Source: an uncultured Bacteroidales bacterium (GTDB lineage: Bacteria > Bacteroidota > Bacteroidia > Bacteroidales > Muribaculaceae). Taken from it: DNA of 8,215 bases. The position numbers and the translations under genes were made by a program. The notes under the pieces are model-generated. The model searched no databases and had not been told where the DNA came from. It saw nothing but the letters and a program-made list of their open reading frames with translations. Positions 1 to 7,518 of this stretch are shown here, piece by piece; positions within the stretch are counted from its first letter, which is position 1, and every line of letters starts with the position of its first letter. The stretch covers positions 1 through 8,215 of the forward strand of contig CAMWUH010000082.1 in the NCBI GenBank assembly GCA_947177325.1, read 5' to 3'.

Positions 1-39
1 CTTATGCTCCTCATGCCGATGACCGTTAGCGAATTTTAA
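1..39 (+). CDS. dnaN: DNA polymerase III beta subunit (sliding clamp), C-terminal tail only
   Basis: The first 39 bases read in frame as LMLLMPMTVSEF followed by TAA. The hydrophobic LLMPM tail is the usual last strand of the bacterial beta clamp (family members end in forms such as LLMPMML or LVMPMRL). Only 12 codons are inside the window, so the ring-forming domains cannot be seen. The next gene, an exonuclease, starts 2 bp after the stop, and dnaN directly before this exonuclease is the usual order in Bacteroidales, which supports the call. The clamp tethers DNA polymerase III to its template. The identification rests on the tail motif plus gene order; a longer upstream read would settle it. 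Confidence 0.8.
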   Translation, partial: LMLLMPMTVSEF

Positions 40-41
40 TT

Positions 42-818
42 ATGAAGTTGCAACTTACTCGTCCACTGGTGTTTTTCGACCTTGAAACCACCGGTATCGA
101 TGTTTATAACGATCGTATCGTTGAAATTTCAGTTCTTAAAGTCAACCCCGACGGTTCTTCTGAAAAGCCCTACACCCGCCGTATCAACCCCGGTCGTGCA
201 ATCCCCGCCGAAGCAACTGCTGTTCACCACATCACTGATGAAATGGTCGCAAATGAACCTAAATTTGAAGAGATAGCCCCTAAACTCCGCGACTATCTCC
301 AAAATTGCGACTTGGCCGGCTTTAATTCCGGTCGATTCGATGTGCCTATGCTCGTGCAGGAATTTCAACGCGCCAATTGCCCCCTCAACATGGCCGGTGT
401 AAAACACGTCGACGTTCAAACAATCTTCCACAAAAAAGAGCCACGTACCCTCGTGGCCGCCTATCGCTATTATTGCGGAAAGGATCTGGAAGGTGCCCAC
501 TCAGCTGAAGCCGACATATCTGCTACCTACGAAGTGCTCAAAGCGCAGCTTGAGAAATACGACGACCTCCCCACCGACATCAACGGTCTTGACGAGTACA
601 CTAACTACAAATCTAAGAAAGCCGGCGAAGACAAACTCATCAAAAACGAAGCCGGACAATATTGCTTTAACTTCTCAAAATTCAGAGGTCAAACTGTTAG
701 AGAAGTATTCACAAAAAATCCCGGTATGATAGCTTGGTGTCTTGACCCCTCACGAGGGTTCTCCCCCGAGGTTGTAAAAATCTTCGAAGAAGTTAAAAAC
801 TCTCTCCCTTCAAAATAA
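42..818 (+). CDS. DEDDh-family 3'-5' exonuclease with ExoX-like C-terminal domain
   Basis: The 258-residue protein belongs to the DnaQ/RNase T exonuclease superfamily, which removes nucleotides from DNA 3' ends with two metal ions. All motifs are present: Exo I is FFDLETTG with D13 and E15, Exo II is GFNSGRFD ending in D100, and Exo III is HSAEAD with H153 and D158, making it the DEDDh subtype. The nuclease fold covers about residues 7-170. After a charged linker comes a small module at about 207-250 (FSKFRGQTVREV, then a PGMIAWCL stretch) that resembles the C-terminal domain of exonuclease X-like proteins. The start is fixed by its position 2 bp after the dnaN stop and by the usual short lead before Exo I. 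Tight linkage to dnaN suggests co-translation and a role in replication-linked proofreading or repair, but a classical epsilon subunit role is not shown: there is no clear clamp-binding motif. The symbols dnaQ or exoX would overstate what is visible. Confidence 0.9.
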   Translation: MKLQLTRPLVFFDLETTGIDVYNDRIVEISVLKVNPDGSSEKPYTRRINPGRAIPAEATAVHHITDEMVANEPKFEEIAPKLRDYLQNCDLAGFNSGRFDVPMLVQEFQRANCPLNMAGVKHVDVQTIFHKKEPRTLVAAYRYYCGKDLEGAHSAEADISATYEVLKAQLEKYDDLPTDINGLDEYTNYKSKKAGEDKLIKNEAGQYCFNFSKFRGQTVREVFTKNPGMIAWCLDPSRGFSPEVVKIFEEVKNSLPSK

Positions 819-906
819 TGGAGCAACTGCTTCAACTCCAAGTGTAGAGAGCCATTCCCAAATCGGTTAAGAGCCAACTTCATTAAATATCCTATCAAGT
901 AAAGAC

Positions 907-2112
907 GTGAAAGGTAAACATATTATTTTAGGCATTACCGGCGGCATCGCTGCCTACAAATCAGCTTCGCTGCTCCGTTTGTTTGTCAAAGCAGGTGCCG
1001 AAGTGCAAGTGGTGATGACCCCTAACGCAAAGGAATTCATTACTCCGGTTACTCTCTCGGCTCTCAGCGGCAAACCCGTTGTGAGCGAATTTTTTTCAGC
1101 CAACACCGGTGAATGGCATAGCCACGTTGACCTTGGTCTGTGGGCCGATGCAATGGTTATTGCTCCCGCCACTGCCTCATCTATAGCAAAGATGGCTAAC
1201 GGAGTGGCCGATAATATGTTAATAACAACTTACCTCTCTGCAAAAGCTCCGGTGTTCATTGCCCCTGCAATGGATCTCGACATGATGGCCCACCCCTCCA
1301 CCACCCGCAATCTCAATCTGCTCCAAAGCTATGGCAACCATATCATTGAAGCAGAGTGCGGTGTGCTTGCAAGCCACCTTATAGGCAAAGGCCGTATGGC
1401 TGAACCCGAACAAATATTTGAAACTCTCCAATCCTTCTTTAACTCCCGTAGCGACCTCCAAGGCAAAAAAGTTGTAATTACCGCCGGGCCTACCCACGAA
1501 GCTATTGACCCCGTAAGGTTTATTGGCAATTACTCCACCGGCAAAATGGGTTATGCTATCGCCGATGAAGCCGCTCGTCGCGGTGCCGACGTAACAGTTA
1601 TCTCCGGCCCGGTTGCCATTAAGCCCTCTCAGAGCAACATCAAAATAGTTGATGTTACCTCCGCCCGTCAAATGCTCGATGCAACGATGGCGGCAACAGC
1701 CGATGCCGACATCGTCGTCCTTGCAGCTGCCGTTGCCGATTATGCTCCCGCTCAAGTGGCTCAGTCAAAAATCAAGCGCGAGAAAACCGACGAAATGAAC
1801 CTTCTTTTGGTCAGAAATCCTGATATCGCAGCCTCGGTGGGAGCCGCAAAAACCGCTAATCAGTTTCTGGTAGGCTTCGCACTTGAAACTGACCATGAAC
1901 GCGACAATGCCGTAGGCAAAATGAAGCGTAAAAATCTTGATATGATTGTTCTCAACTCTCTCCGTAATCCCGGTGCCGGTTTTGGAACCGATACCAATTT
2001 GATAGAGATTTTCACTTCCGACGGTAACTCTCAATCCTATCCCCTGAAATCAAAACGCGAAGTCGCTGCCGACATCCTTGATGCAATCGTCAAGCAAATC
2101 AGCATGCGTTAA
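907..2112 (+). CDS. coaBC: Bifunctional phosphopantothenoylcysteine decarboxylase / phosphopantothenate-cysteine ligase
   Basis: This cytoplasmic enzyme carries out two consecutive steps of coenzyme A synthesis: it joins cysteine to 4'-phosphopantothenate using a nucleotide triphosphate (CoaB), then decarboxylates the product with FMN (CoaC). The length, 401 residues, matches the family (E. coli Dfp about 406). The CoaC half, about 1-180, shows GITGGIAAYK near the N-terminus, the likely catalytic histidine H73 before VDLGLWAD, the PATAS FMN motif (87-91) and PAMDLDM (120-126). The CoaB half, about 186-398, shows ITAGPTHEAIDPVRFIGNYS and TGKMG (191-215), AAAVADY (273-279) and KIK (288-290) carrying the conserved lysine. 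The family's PxMN asparagine is aspartate here (D123), and the usual clamp cysteine position before GRM is serine (S156). The start is GTG: no in-frame ATG lies near, and the usual N-terminal KGK-IxLGITG sequence begins there. An 88-bp gap separates it from the exonuclease gene. Confidence 0.95.
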   Translation: MKGKHIILGITGGIAAYKSASLLRLFVKAGAEVQVVMTPNAKEFITPVTLSALSGKPVVSEFFSANTGEWHSHVDLGLWADAMVIAPATASSIAKMANGVADNMLITTYLSAKAPVFIAPAMDLDMMAHPSTTRNLNLLQSYGNHIIEAECGVLASHLIGKGRMAEPEQIFETLQSFFNSRSDLQGKKVVITAGPTHEAIDPVRFIGNYSTGKMGYAIADEAARRGADVTVISGPVAIKPSQSNIKIVDVTSARQMLDATMAATADADIVVLAAAVADYAPAQVAQSKIKREKTDEMNLLLVRNPDIAASVGAAKTANQFLVGFALETDHERDNAVGKMKRKNLDMIVLNSLRNPGAGFGTDTNLIEIFTSDGNSQSYPLKSKREVAADILDAIVKQISMR

Positions 2113-2171
2113 ATCGATAATCCGAAATTGATTTTCCGTTTCTCTCTAATCCCTCAGCCAACAGCGCCGAT

Positions 2172-3083
2172 ATGAAAAAATTGATTTTAACCCTTACGCT
2201 ACTTATTTCAGTTTTGCCTCTGTCACTGAGAGCGCAAGAGCTGAACTGCACGGTTGAAATCAATTCTGACCAAGTGCAAGGTTCCAACAAGAGTGTTTTT
2301 GAAACACTCCAGACGGCTATTAGCGAATATATGAACACCAATCAATTTTCTTCGGCACAATTCGCTACCAACGAGAAAATTGACTGTCGCCTGTTTTTTA
2401 CAATAAAGGAACTGGATGGAGAAAAAATGACGGGCGACCTGCAAATTCAATCATCGCGCCCTGTCTACAATTCCTCCTACACCACCACCCTGATCAACTT
2501 CAAAGACTCTAAGGTCGAGTTTAACTACCAAGAGGGGGAGCCTCTGATTTTTAACCTCAACAACATGGAGAGTCAGCTGACGGCTATACTCAATTTCTAC
2601 GCCTACCTGATTCTGGCCGTTGACTTTGACTCGTTCTCCCCACAGGGTGGCGACCCTTACTTCGAACGCCTCGCTATGATTGTTCAGCAAGCCCAATCTT
2701 CGGGCGAAACCGGATGGCGCCAATTTGAAGACACCAAAAACCGTAGTGCCGTGCTTAGTGCATTCACTGACCAGTCCACATCATCGCTTCGAAATCTCAT
2801 CTACGATTATCATCGCAACGGCCTTGACCAAATGTCGGTTGCAGCCGATAAAGGACGAGCCAAAATCACTCAATCGCTCGGCACGTTGCAGTCAATTTAC
2901 AGCGCTAATCCTATGTCGGTAGGCTTATCAATGTTTAAAGACGCAAAGCTCGATGAGCTGGTCAACGTTTATTCCAAAGCTTCGCAATCAGAACGCGATC
3001 AAGTGTATAAGCTTCTTCTCGACATCTACCCAACCGATTCTGAGCGCATCAACCTCATTAAAACCGGTATCGACAACAAATAA
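2172..3083 (+). CDS. porD: DUF4835 family protein, secreted, type IX secretion / gliding associated (PorD-like)
   Basis: The 303-residue protein begins with a clear signal peptide: lysines at 2-3, a hydrophobic core to about residue 18, and a likely cleavage after LRA (residue 21) before QELNC. The mature start ELNCTVEINSDQVQGSN, followed by an FETLQTAISEYMN helix, and the later segment LNFYAYLILAVDFDSFSPQGGDPYF (quoted with gaps) are typical of DUF4835. Members of this Bacteroidetes family are annotated as PorD and linked to the type IX secretion system in Porphyromonas. It probably sits in the periplasm; its biochemical role is unknown, and a T9SS role here is by family name only, since no other por/gld genes are in the window. 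The mature first cysteine is at residue 26, not in a lipobox, so I do not call it a lipoprotein. It lies between coaBC and recN, its usual place in Bacteroidales. Confidence 0.85.
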   Translation: MKKLILTLTLLISVLPLSLRAQELNCTVEINSDQVQGSNKSVFETLQTAISEYMNTNQFSSAQFATNEKIDCRLFFTIKELDGEKMTGDLQIQSSRPVYNSSYTTTLINFKDSKVEFNYQEGEPLIFNLNNMESQLTAILNFYAYLILAVDFDSFSPQGGDPYFERLAMIVQQAQSSGETGWRQFEDTKNRSAVLSAFTDQSTSSLRNLIYDYHRNGLDQMSVAADKGRAKITQSLGTLQSIYSANPMSVGLSMFKDAKLDELVNVYSKASQSERDQVYKLLLDIYPTDSERINLIKTGIDNK

Positions 3084-3131
3084 ATCCATAATCGATGAGG
3101 CCGGTCAATGCCGTTAAAATAATCAACTGAA

Positions 3132-4805
3132 ATGATTGAAACTCTATCTATATCCAACTACGCCTTGATTGATAAGATTGACCTGACGTTTCAACCCGGC
3201 TTTAATATAATTACGGGTGAGACCGGTGCGGGTAAATCAATTATGCTCGGAGCTTTATCAGTGCTTTTGGGCAATCGCGCCGACACTAAGGTTGTCAGGA
3301 ACCGGGATAAGAAATCAATTGTCGAGGCATCATTTATCTTGAACAACGAAGCTGAAGACATAAAAAATCTTCTCGCTGAGATTGCGCCTGATGTTGACTG
3401 GGAGCCAGAGTCGCTGATACTTCGCCGCGAGATATCGCCTAACGGGCGTTCTCGCTCGTTTATTAACGACACACCCGTTGCACTTTCAACTCTTCACGAC
3501 TTGGCCCTGCGACTGGTTGACCTTCACTCGCAGCATCAAAATCTGCTGCTCGCCTCGCCTGACTATCAACTTTCAATCATTGACACTCTCATCCCTGACA
3601 AAGCTGTATTAGACCTCTATATGGAGGCTTACAATCAGTATCGCACTGACCTCAAAGCCTACGTCAAAGCTCATAAAAGCGTTGAAGCGGCCAAGAAAGA
3701 GGAGGAATATCTGCGTTATCAACTTCTGAAGCTCAACGAGGTTGAACTGGAAGAGGGGATTCAAGAGGAGCTTGAGCGACGCCGCGACATGCTTTCTTCA
3801 GTAACTTCTATCAAAGCTGCGTTGCAACAATTGTCAGCCATATTCTCAGGCGACGACGATTCATCTCTGATCAACCGCATGACCGTCGCCGAGCAACTGA
3901 TTGACTTGACTGAAACGCTACCCAATCATGAGGATTTAGCGCGACGCACAGCCTCGCTTGCCATCGACATAAAAGATTTGGCCGGTGAATTTGACTCGGC
4001 ATATTCTTCGCTCGATGTCGACCCCGAGCAACTTGAACAAACCGAGCAGCACCTCTCTGAAATCTACGACCTGCAGCGCCGTCATTCGCTTACAACTGTT
4101 GAGCAACTCATTGCGCTGCGCGATTCGATAGCTGCTAAAATCGCGGCTATCGACACAGCCGATGACCACCTCAAGGCTTTGGCTTCCCGCGCTAAAAAAG
4201 CTAAAGTAAAAGCTATTGAGCTGGCGGCCAAGCTATCGGAGGCTCGCGCAAAGGTAGCCAATGAATTTGTTGCTACTCTCAGAGAGAGTGCAATTCCTTT
4301 AGGCATGAAGAATTTGCAGTTTGTAGTGGATATTCAGCCTGCCGATTTATCTCTGACCGGAGCCGATGTAGTCAACTTCCTCTTTGCGTTCAACAAAAAT
4401 CAGCCGCTGATGCCGGTGAAAGACACTGCCTCGGGGGGTGAAATCTCGCGTCTGATGCTTTCTGTCAAGGCTATTTTGGCTGACCGGATGAATCTGCCAT
4501 CAATAATATTTGACGAGGTAGACACCGGAGTGAGCGGAGATGTGGCCAATCGCATGGGTCAACTGATGCAGCAGATTTCCAAACGGATTCAGGTCATCGC
4601 CATCACGCATCTGCCTCAAGTGGCAGCCAAGGGTGCAGCGCACTTCAAGGTGTATAAAGCTGACACCGAAACGGCTACACAAACCTACGTCAACCGGCTA
4701 AGCGAACAGGAACGTGTCGACGAGTTGACACTGATGCTCAGTGGCGATGTCAATAATCAGGCTGCACGCGCCACAGCTCAATCGCTTCTTGATGCGAGCA
4801 AATAA
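3132..4805 (+). CDS. recN: DNA repair protein RecN (SMC-like ATPase)
   Basis: RecN is an SMC-related ATPase acting early in recombinational repair of double-strand breaks, where it bridges or tethers DNA ends with RecA. At 557 residues it has the usual full length. The N-terminal head has the typical opening IETLSISNYALIDKIDL and a Walker A motif GETGAGKS at 29-36 (K35, S36). A charged, leucine-rich coiled-coil region spans roughly 155-370, with the short globular hinge-like part expected of RecN rather than long SMC arms. The C-terminal head has the ABC signature DTASGGEIS starting at 431, Walker B IIFDEVDTG with D461 and E462, and the H-loop ITHLPQ with H493. The ATG is 48 bp after the DUF4835 stop and gives the standard N-terminus. 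No LexA-type box or separate promoter is visible upstream, so expression probably follows the upstream cluster. All catalytic residues are intact. Confidence 0.96.
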   Translation: MIETLSISNYALIDKIDLTFQPGFNIITGETGAGKSIMLGALSVLLGNRADTKVVRNRDKKSIVEASFILNNEAEDIKNLLAEIAPDVDWEPESLILRREISPNGRSRSFINDTPVALSTLHDLALRLVDLHSQHQNLLLASPDYQLSIIDTLIPDKAVLDLYMEAYNQYRTDLKAYVKAHKSVEAAKKEEEYLRYQLLKLNEVELEEGIQEELERRRDMLSSVTSIKAALQQLSAIFSGDDDSSLINRMTVAEQLIDLTETLPNHEDLARRTASLAIDIKDLAGEFDSAYSSLDVDPEQLEQTEQHLSEIYDLQRRHSLTTVEQLIALRDSIAAKIAAIDTADDHLKALASRAKKAKVKAIELAAKLSEARAKVANEFVATLRESAIPLGMKNLQFVVDIQPADLSLTGADVVNFLFAFNKNQPLMPVKDTASGGEISRLMLSVKAILADRMNLPSIIFDEVDTGVSGDVANRMGQLMQQISKRIQVIAITHLPQVAAKGAAHFKVYKADTETATQTYVNRLSEQERVDELTLMLSGDVNNQAARATAQSLLDASK

Positions 4806-4846
4806 ATATCCAAGCATAACAATCGTAAAAACTACTATTTAAATAC

Positions 4847-5602
4847 ATGGAACGATCAGATTACATTTTCGGTATCAGAGCCGTTATTGAAGCTATTGAG
4901 GCCGGAAAAGAGATTGACAAGATATTGATTAAGAAAGATCTCAACGGCGAGCTTGCCAACGAGCTTTTTGATCTCATCAAGAGCCATCGTCTGTATGCCA
5001 AGCGAGTGCCGATTGAGAAGCTCAATAAAATCACTCGCAAAAATCATCAGGGGGTGATTGCAATCATGTCGGCCGTAACCTATCATTCGCTTGAGCATCT
5101 GGTGCCACAACTTTATGAAGACGGGGTGTTGCCCTTCGTGGTGGTGCTTGACGGGATAACCGATGTCAGAAACTTCGGAGCGATAGCGCGCACATGTGAG
5201 TGCGCCGGCGCTGACGCGGTAGTGATACCGATGCACAACTCGGTGTCGGTCAGCGGCGACGCCATGAAAACGTCGGCCGGAGCGTTGCATCATCTGCCGG
5301 TGTGCCGGGAGCGGTCGCTTGTCGGTGCCATCAGGTTTTTAAAAGATAACGGTTACCAAATAGTTGCAGCGAGCGAGAAGGCTAACATCAATTACACACA
5401 AGCCGACTATCTGACACCGGTGGCCATAGTTATGGGCGCCGAAGACACAGGCATCTCGGAGGAGGTGCTGAAGCTGTGCGACACGTTTGTGTCGATTCCG
5501 CAGTTCGGGCATATCGGTTCGCTGAATGTGTCGGTAGCTGCAGGCGTAATGATGTATGAGGTTGTGCGCCAGCGTCTTGACTCTGATATGGAGGTTATAT
5601 AA
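4847..5602 (+). CDS. rlmB: SpoU/TrmH-family RNA 2'-O-methyltransferase (RlmB-like)
   Basis: The 251-residue protein has the two-domain layout of RlmB, which methylates the 2'-OH of a G in 23S rRNA with S-adenosylmethionine. About residues 4-75 form an L30e-like RNA-binding domain (YIFGIRAVIEAI at the start, NHQGVIAI at its end). The trefoil-knotted SPOUT domain follows with motif 1 LDGITDVRNFGAIART (N109, R115), motif 2 IVMGAEDTGIS (E199) and motif 3 SIPQFGHIGSLNVSVAAG (S225, L226, N227). These three motifs define the SpoU class. Exact rRNA specificity cannot be read from sequence, so rlmB is the nearest orthologue name; a tRNA target (TrmH) is less likely given the L30e domain. It lies 41 bp after recN, is in the same orientation, and closes the cluster. 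G outnumbers C on this strand, unlike in the upstream genes. Confidence 0.9.
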   Translation: MERSDYIFGIRAVIEAIEAGKEIDKILIKKDLNGELANELFDLIKSHRLYAKRVPIEKLNKITRKNHQGVIAIMSAVTYHSLEHLVPQLYEDGVLPFVVVLDGITDVRNFGAIARTCECAGADAVVIPMHNSVSVSGDAMKTSAGALHHLPVCRERSLVGAIRFLKDNGYQIVAASEKANINYTQADYLTPVAIVMGAEDTGISEEVLKLCDTFVSIPQFGHIGSLNVSVAAGVMMYEVVRQRLDSDMEVI

Positions 5603-5618
5603 GGGCCATCCCTAAACA

Positions 5619-5626
5619 TAATTTTG
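5619..5626 (+). promoter_or_regulatory. Possible Bacteroides-type -7 box upstream of purT
   Basis: TAATTTTG matches the TAnnTTTG consensus of the Bacteroidetes primary sigma factor and lies 51 bp before the purT start codon, in the 75-bp gap after the methyltransferase gene. No convincing TTTG element sits about 19 nt upstream (the area reads GTTATAT), and the surrounding sequence is AT-rich, so a chance match is quite possible. If real, it would let purT be expressed separately from the upstream cluster, with a leader of about 45 nt. No purine riboswitch fold or operator is visible in this short leader. Confidence 0.35.
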
Positions 5627-5677
5627 ATAAAACATTACAAATCAATTAAATACGAAACATAATTCAACTGTTAGTTT

Positions 5678-6868
5678 ATGACAAAAATAGGTTCAGTGCT
5701 TACGCCGGTAGGCACAAAAGCTATGCTGCTTGGAAGCGGTGAGCTCGGCAAAGAGGTAGCAATAGAGTTGCAACGCTATGGCGTTGAGGTAATTGCATGT
5801 GACAAATATCCCAATGCACCGGCAATGCAGATAGCACATCGGAGCTATGTATTTAACATGCTCGACGGCGAAATGTTGTGCCAAGTAATCGAACAGGAGA
5901 AACCTGACCATATCATTCCCGAAGTGGAAGCTATAGCCACCCCCACTCTCGTAGAGTTGGAGAAGGAGGGATATAACGTTACACCCACAGCACGGGCTGC
6001 GCTTCTGACCATGAACCGCGAGGGTATACGGCGGTTGGCGGCCGAAGAGCTTGGCATACCAACGTCGCCCTATCGCTTTGCATCGACCGAGGAGGAATTT
6101 CGGAAAGCGGTTGAAGAGATTGGCATCCCTTGCGTGGTGAAACCAATTATGTCGTCGTCGGGCCACGGGCAGTCTACTATTAAAACGGCAGACCAGATCG
6201 ACGCAGCATGGCGTGAAGCCCAGGAGGGGGGACGCGCCGGTGCCGGTCGCGTAATCGTAGAGGGTTTTGTTGACTTTGACTATGAAATCACTCTTCTTAC
6301 GGTTCGCTCTATCTCGGGCACAATCTGCTGCGAGCCTGTAGGCCACATTCAGGAGAGCGGTGACTATCGTTACTCTTGGCAACCGCAATCCATGGCACCG
6401 GTTGCGATTGAAAAAGCCAAAGAGATAGCTGCCAAAATCACAGGTGCACTTGGCGGCTACGGTTTGTTTGGAGTGGAGTTGTTTATCAAAGGCGACGACG
6501 TGATATTCAGCGAAGTGTCGCCGCGCCCTCACGACACCGGCATGGTAACGATGATTTCGCAAGACCAGAGCGAGTTTGCCCTTCACGCTCGCGCATTGCT
6601 CGGGTTGCCCGTTCCTGCAATACGCTTCTACGGCCCGTCGGCATCGCGCGCCATAGTAGTTGAAGGCGACACTGACAAGGTGGTGTTTGAAAACGTCGAG
6701 GCTGCCCTTGAAGAGCCCGGTGTGCAGATTCGCATTTTTGGCAAGCCTGAAATCAAAGGGCATCGCCGCATGGGTGTGATACTCGCAACTGCCGACACCG
6801 TTGAGGAAGCTCGCGCCAAGGCCGACAGAGCTTATCAGCGATTGAACATAGTTTGCCTCCCCCGCTAA
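5678..6868 (+). CDS. purT: Formate-dependent phosphoribosylglycinamide formyltransferase (GAR transformylase 2)
   Basis: PurT makes formyl-GAR in the third step of purine synthesis from GAR, formate and ATP, without a folate donor. The 396 residues match the family (392 in E. coli). It is an ATP-grasp enzyme: the N-terminal substrate domain has LLGSGELGKEV (17-27) and PEVEAIATPTL (81-91); the ATP-grasp part has VVKPIMSSSGHGQS (153-166), VIVEGFVDFDYEI (192-204) and the CEPVGHIQESGDYRYSWQPQ segment beginning at 218; the metal/phosphate end has GLFGVELF (262-269) and SEVSPRPHDTGMV (278-290). Every motif is intact. The ATG gives the usual short lead before the first glycine loop. The 75-bp upstream gap may hold its own promoter, and a strong terminator follows 22 bp after the stop. 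Ser6 is encoded by TCA, the codon that finally stops the long antisense frame opposite purT. It is not the folate-dependent PurN, which is a different fold. Confidence 0.97.
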   Translation: MTKIGSVLTPVGTKAMLLGSGELGKEVAIELQRYGVEVIACDKYPNAPAMQIAHRSYVFNMLDGEMLCQVIEQEKPDHIIPEVEAIATPTLVELEKEGYNVTPTARAALLTMNREGIRRLAAEELGIPTSPYRFASTEEEFRKAVEEIGIPCVVKPIMSSSGHGQSTIKTADQIDAAWREAQEGGRAGAGRVIVEGFVDFDYEITLLTVRSISGTICCEPVGHIQESGDYRYSWQPQSMAPVAIEKAKEIAAKITGALGGYGLFGVELFIKGDDVIFSEVSPRPHDTGMVTMISQDQSEFALHARALLGLPVPAIRFYGPSASRAIVVEGDTDKVVFENVEAALEEPGVQIRIFGKPEIKGHRRMGVILATADTVEEARAKADRAYQRLNIVCLPR

Positions 6869-6890
6869 AAGGATTTTCATCATGTTTTTT

Positions 6891-6934
6891 GCCGGGCATG
6901 CACTTTCAGGAGTGTGTGCCCGGCTTTTTATTTT
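6891..6934 (+). terminator. Intrinsic terminator of purT
   Basis: A 13-bp stem (6891-6903 with 6912-6924) encloses an 8-nt loop and begins GCCGGGCA, pairing with TGCCCGGC. It is followed directly by TTTTTATTTT. Two of the pairs are G-T on the plus strand; on the minus strand they would be A-C mismatches, and there the hairpin is followed by A residues rather than T. The structure is therefore a plus-strand terminator, placed 22 bp after the purT stop. The minus-strand gene running towards it would not be terminated efficiently here. Confidence 0.92.
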
Positions 6935-7408
6935 CGCTGCCTTAGAAAGTGCTGTTTTAAATTTCTTGATAGCTGCTGACGGCACCTCAAAATCAGATGA
7001 AGCGGAGAGGATAAGAATGTGGGCAGTGGACAGATTTATGAGTCGGCTGAGCAAGCAGGTGAAAGAGTCATTGGTGAGATAATGCTCGGCGTTAAGTAAA
7101 ATCAGGTGATTGAAAGCGCCTCGCTCGCCGGAAATTTCATTAGCTGAAATGCCATGGGCCAAATTGCGGGCAATATATCCGGCTCGCTTGCTTGACACGT
7201 CAATAAGGAGCACAGTCTCGCCATCGCCTTTTGCGGCGTCGACGAATTCGACTAATGCTCTATGGTTAGCTAAAGAATCACGACTCTCACGCAACAATGC
7301 ACGAAGCGAGCTGCGTAGCGAGGTAGTGTTGAAGAATTTTTGATAGTCAGCGACGCTGACTGCGCGACCTGACAGTCGTTTTAATTTAAAGAAACTTTGC
7401 ATTTTCAT
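6925..7408 (-). CDS. Conserved-looking protein of unknown function, 3' end unresolved (possibly truncated)
   Basis: A minus-strand frame opens with ATG at 7408 (MKMQSFFKLKRLSGRAVSV) and reads about 160 residues of ordinary-looking alpha/beta protein before reaching the purT terminator. Visible elements: an N-terminal basic stretch, a helix-rich part at about 30-58, a hydrophobic strand VLLIDVSS at 66-73 followed by KRAGYIARNLAHG, and a second strand segment FNHLILLNAEHYLT, then STAHILILSAS. The alternation suggests a Rossmann-like or similar fold, but I do not recognise the family and assign no function. There is no signal peptide. The frame has no stop before purT and stays open antisense to it as far as 5693. 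That extension is explained by codon register (see findings) and is unlikely to be translated for a purpose. I therefore mark only the part outside purT. Loss of the native stop by truncation, or a small frameshift near 6930-6960 where both other frames stop quickly, are the likely explanations. Its promoter candidate lies at 7444-7451. Confidence 0.55.
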
Positions 7409-7443
7409 ACGTGTTTTTGTTTTTTAAAAGATTAATTATGAAG

Positions 7444-7451
7444 CAAAGTTA
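7444..7451 (-). promoter_or_regulatory. Bacteroides-type -7 box for the minus-strand unknown gene
   Basis: Read on the minus strand this is TAACTTTG, a perfect fit to TAnnTTTG. It lies 35 bp before the ATG at 7408, giving a leader of roughly 30 nt. A TTTG at the expected 19-nt distance is missing; several T-rich runs ending in TTG lie 8, 15 and 25 nt upstream instead. The position relative to the start codon makes this the best promoter for that gene and supports the gene being real despite its missing 3' end. Confidence 0.5.
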
Positions 7452-7518
7452 CGTCGGCGCAAACATCAAAAAATCTCAAAATATCCCCTTTGCTAAAAAA
7501 AGAGAAAAGTGAAGAGTG

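Noticed and set aside
819..906. Inverted repeat TGGAG...CTCCA after the exonuclease gene as a possible terminator.
   Set aside because: Only five pairs with a 12-nt loop and no T-run; not strong enough to split the cluster.
5603..5677. Purine riboswitch or PUR-box regulation before purT.
   Set aside because: The leader is only 75 bp, AT-rich, and shows no three-way junction or paired loop motifs.
6882..7082. Plus-strand frame of 66 codons starting inside the purT terminator region.
   Set aside because: Its start overlaps the terminator hairpin and it is antisense to the unknown gene, which has better protein character and its own promoter.
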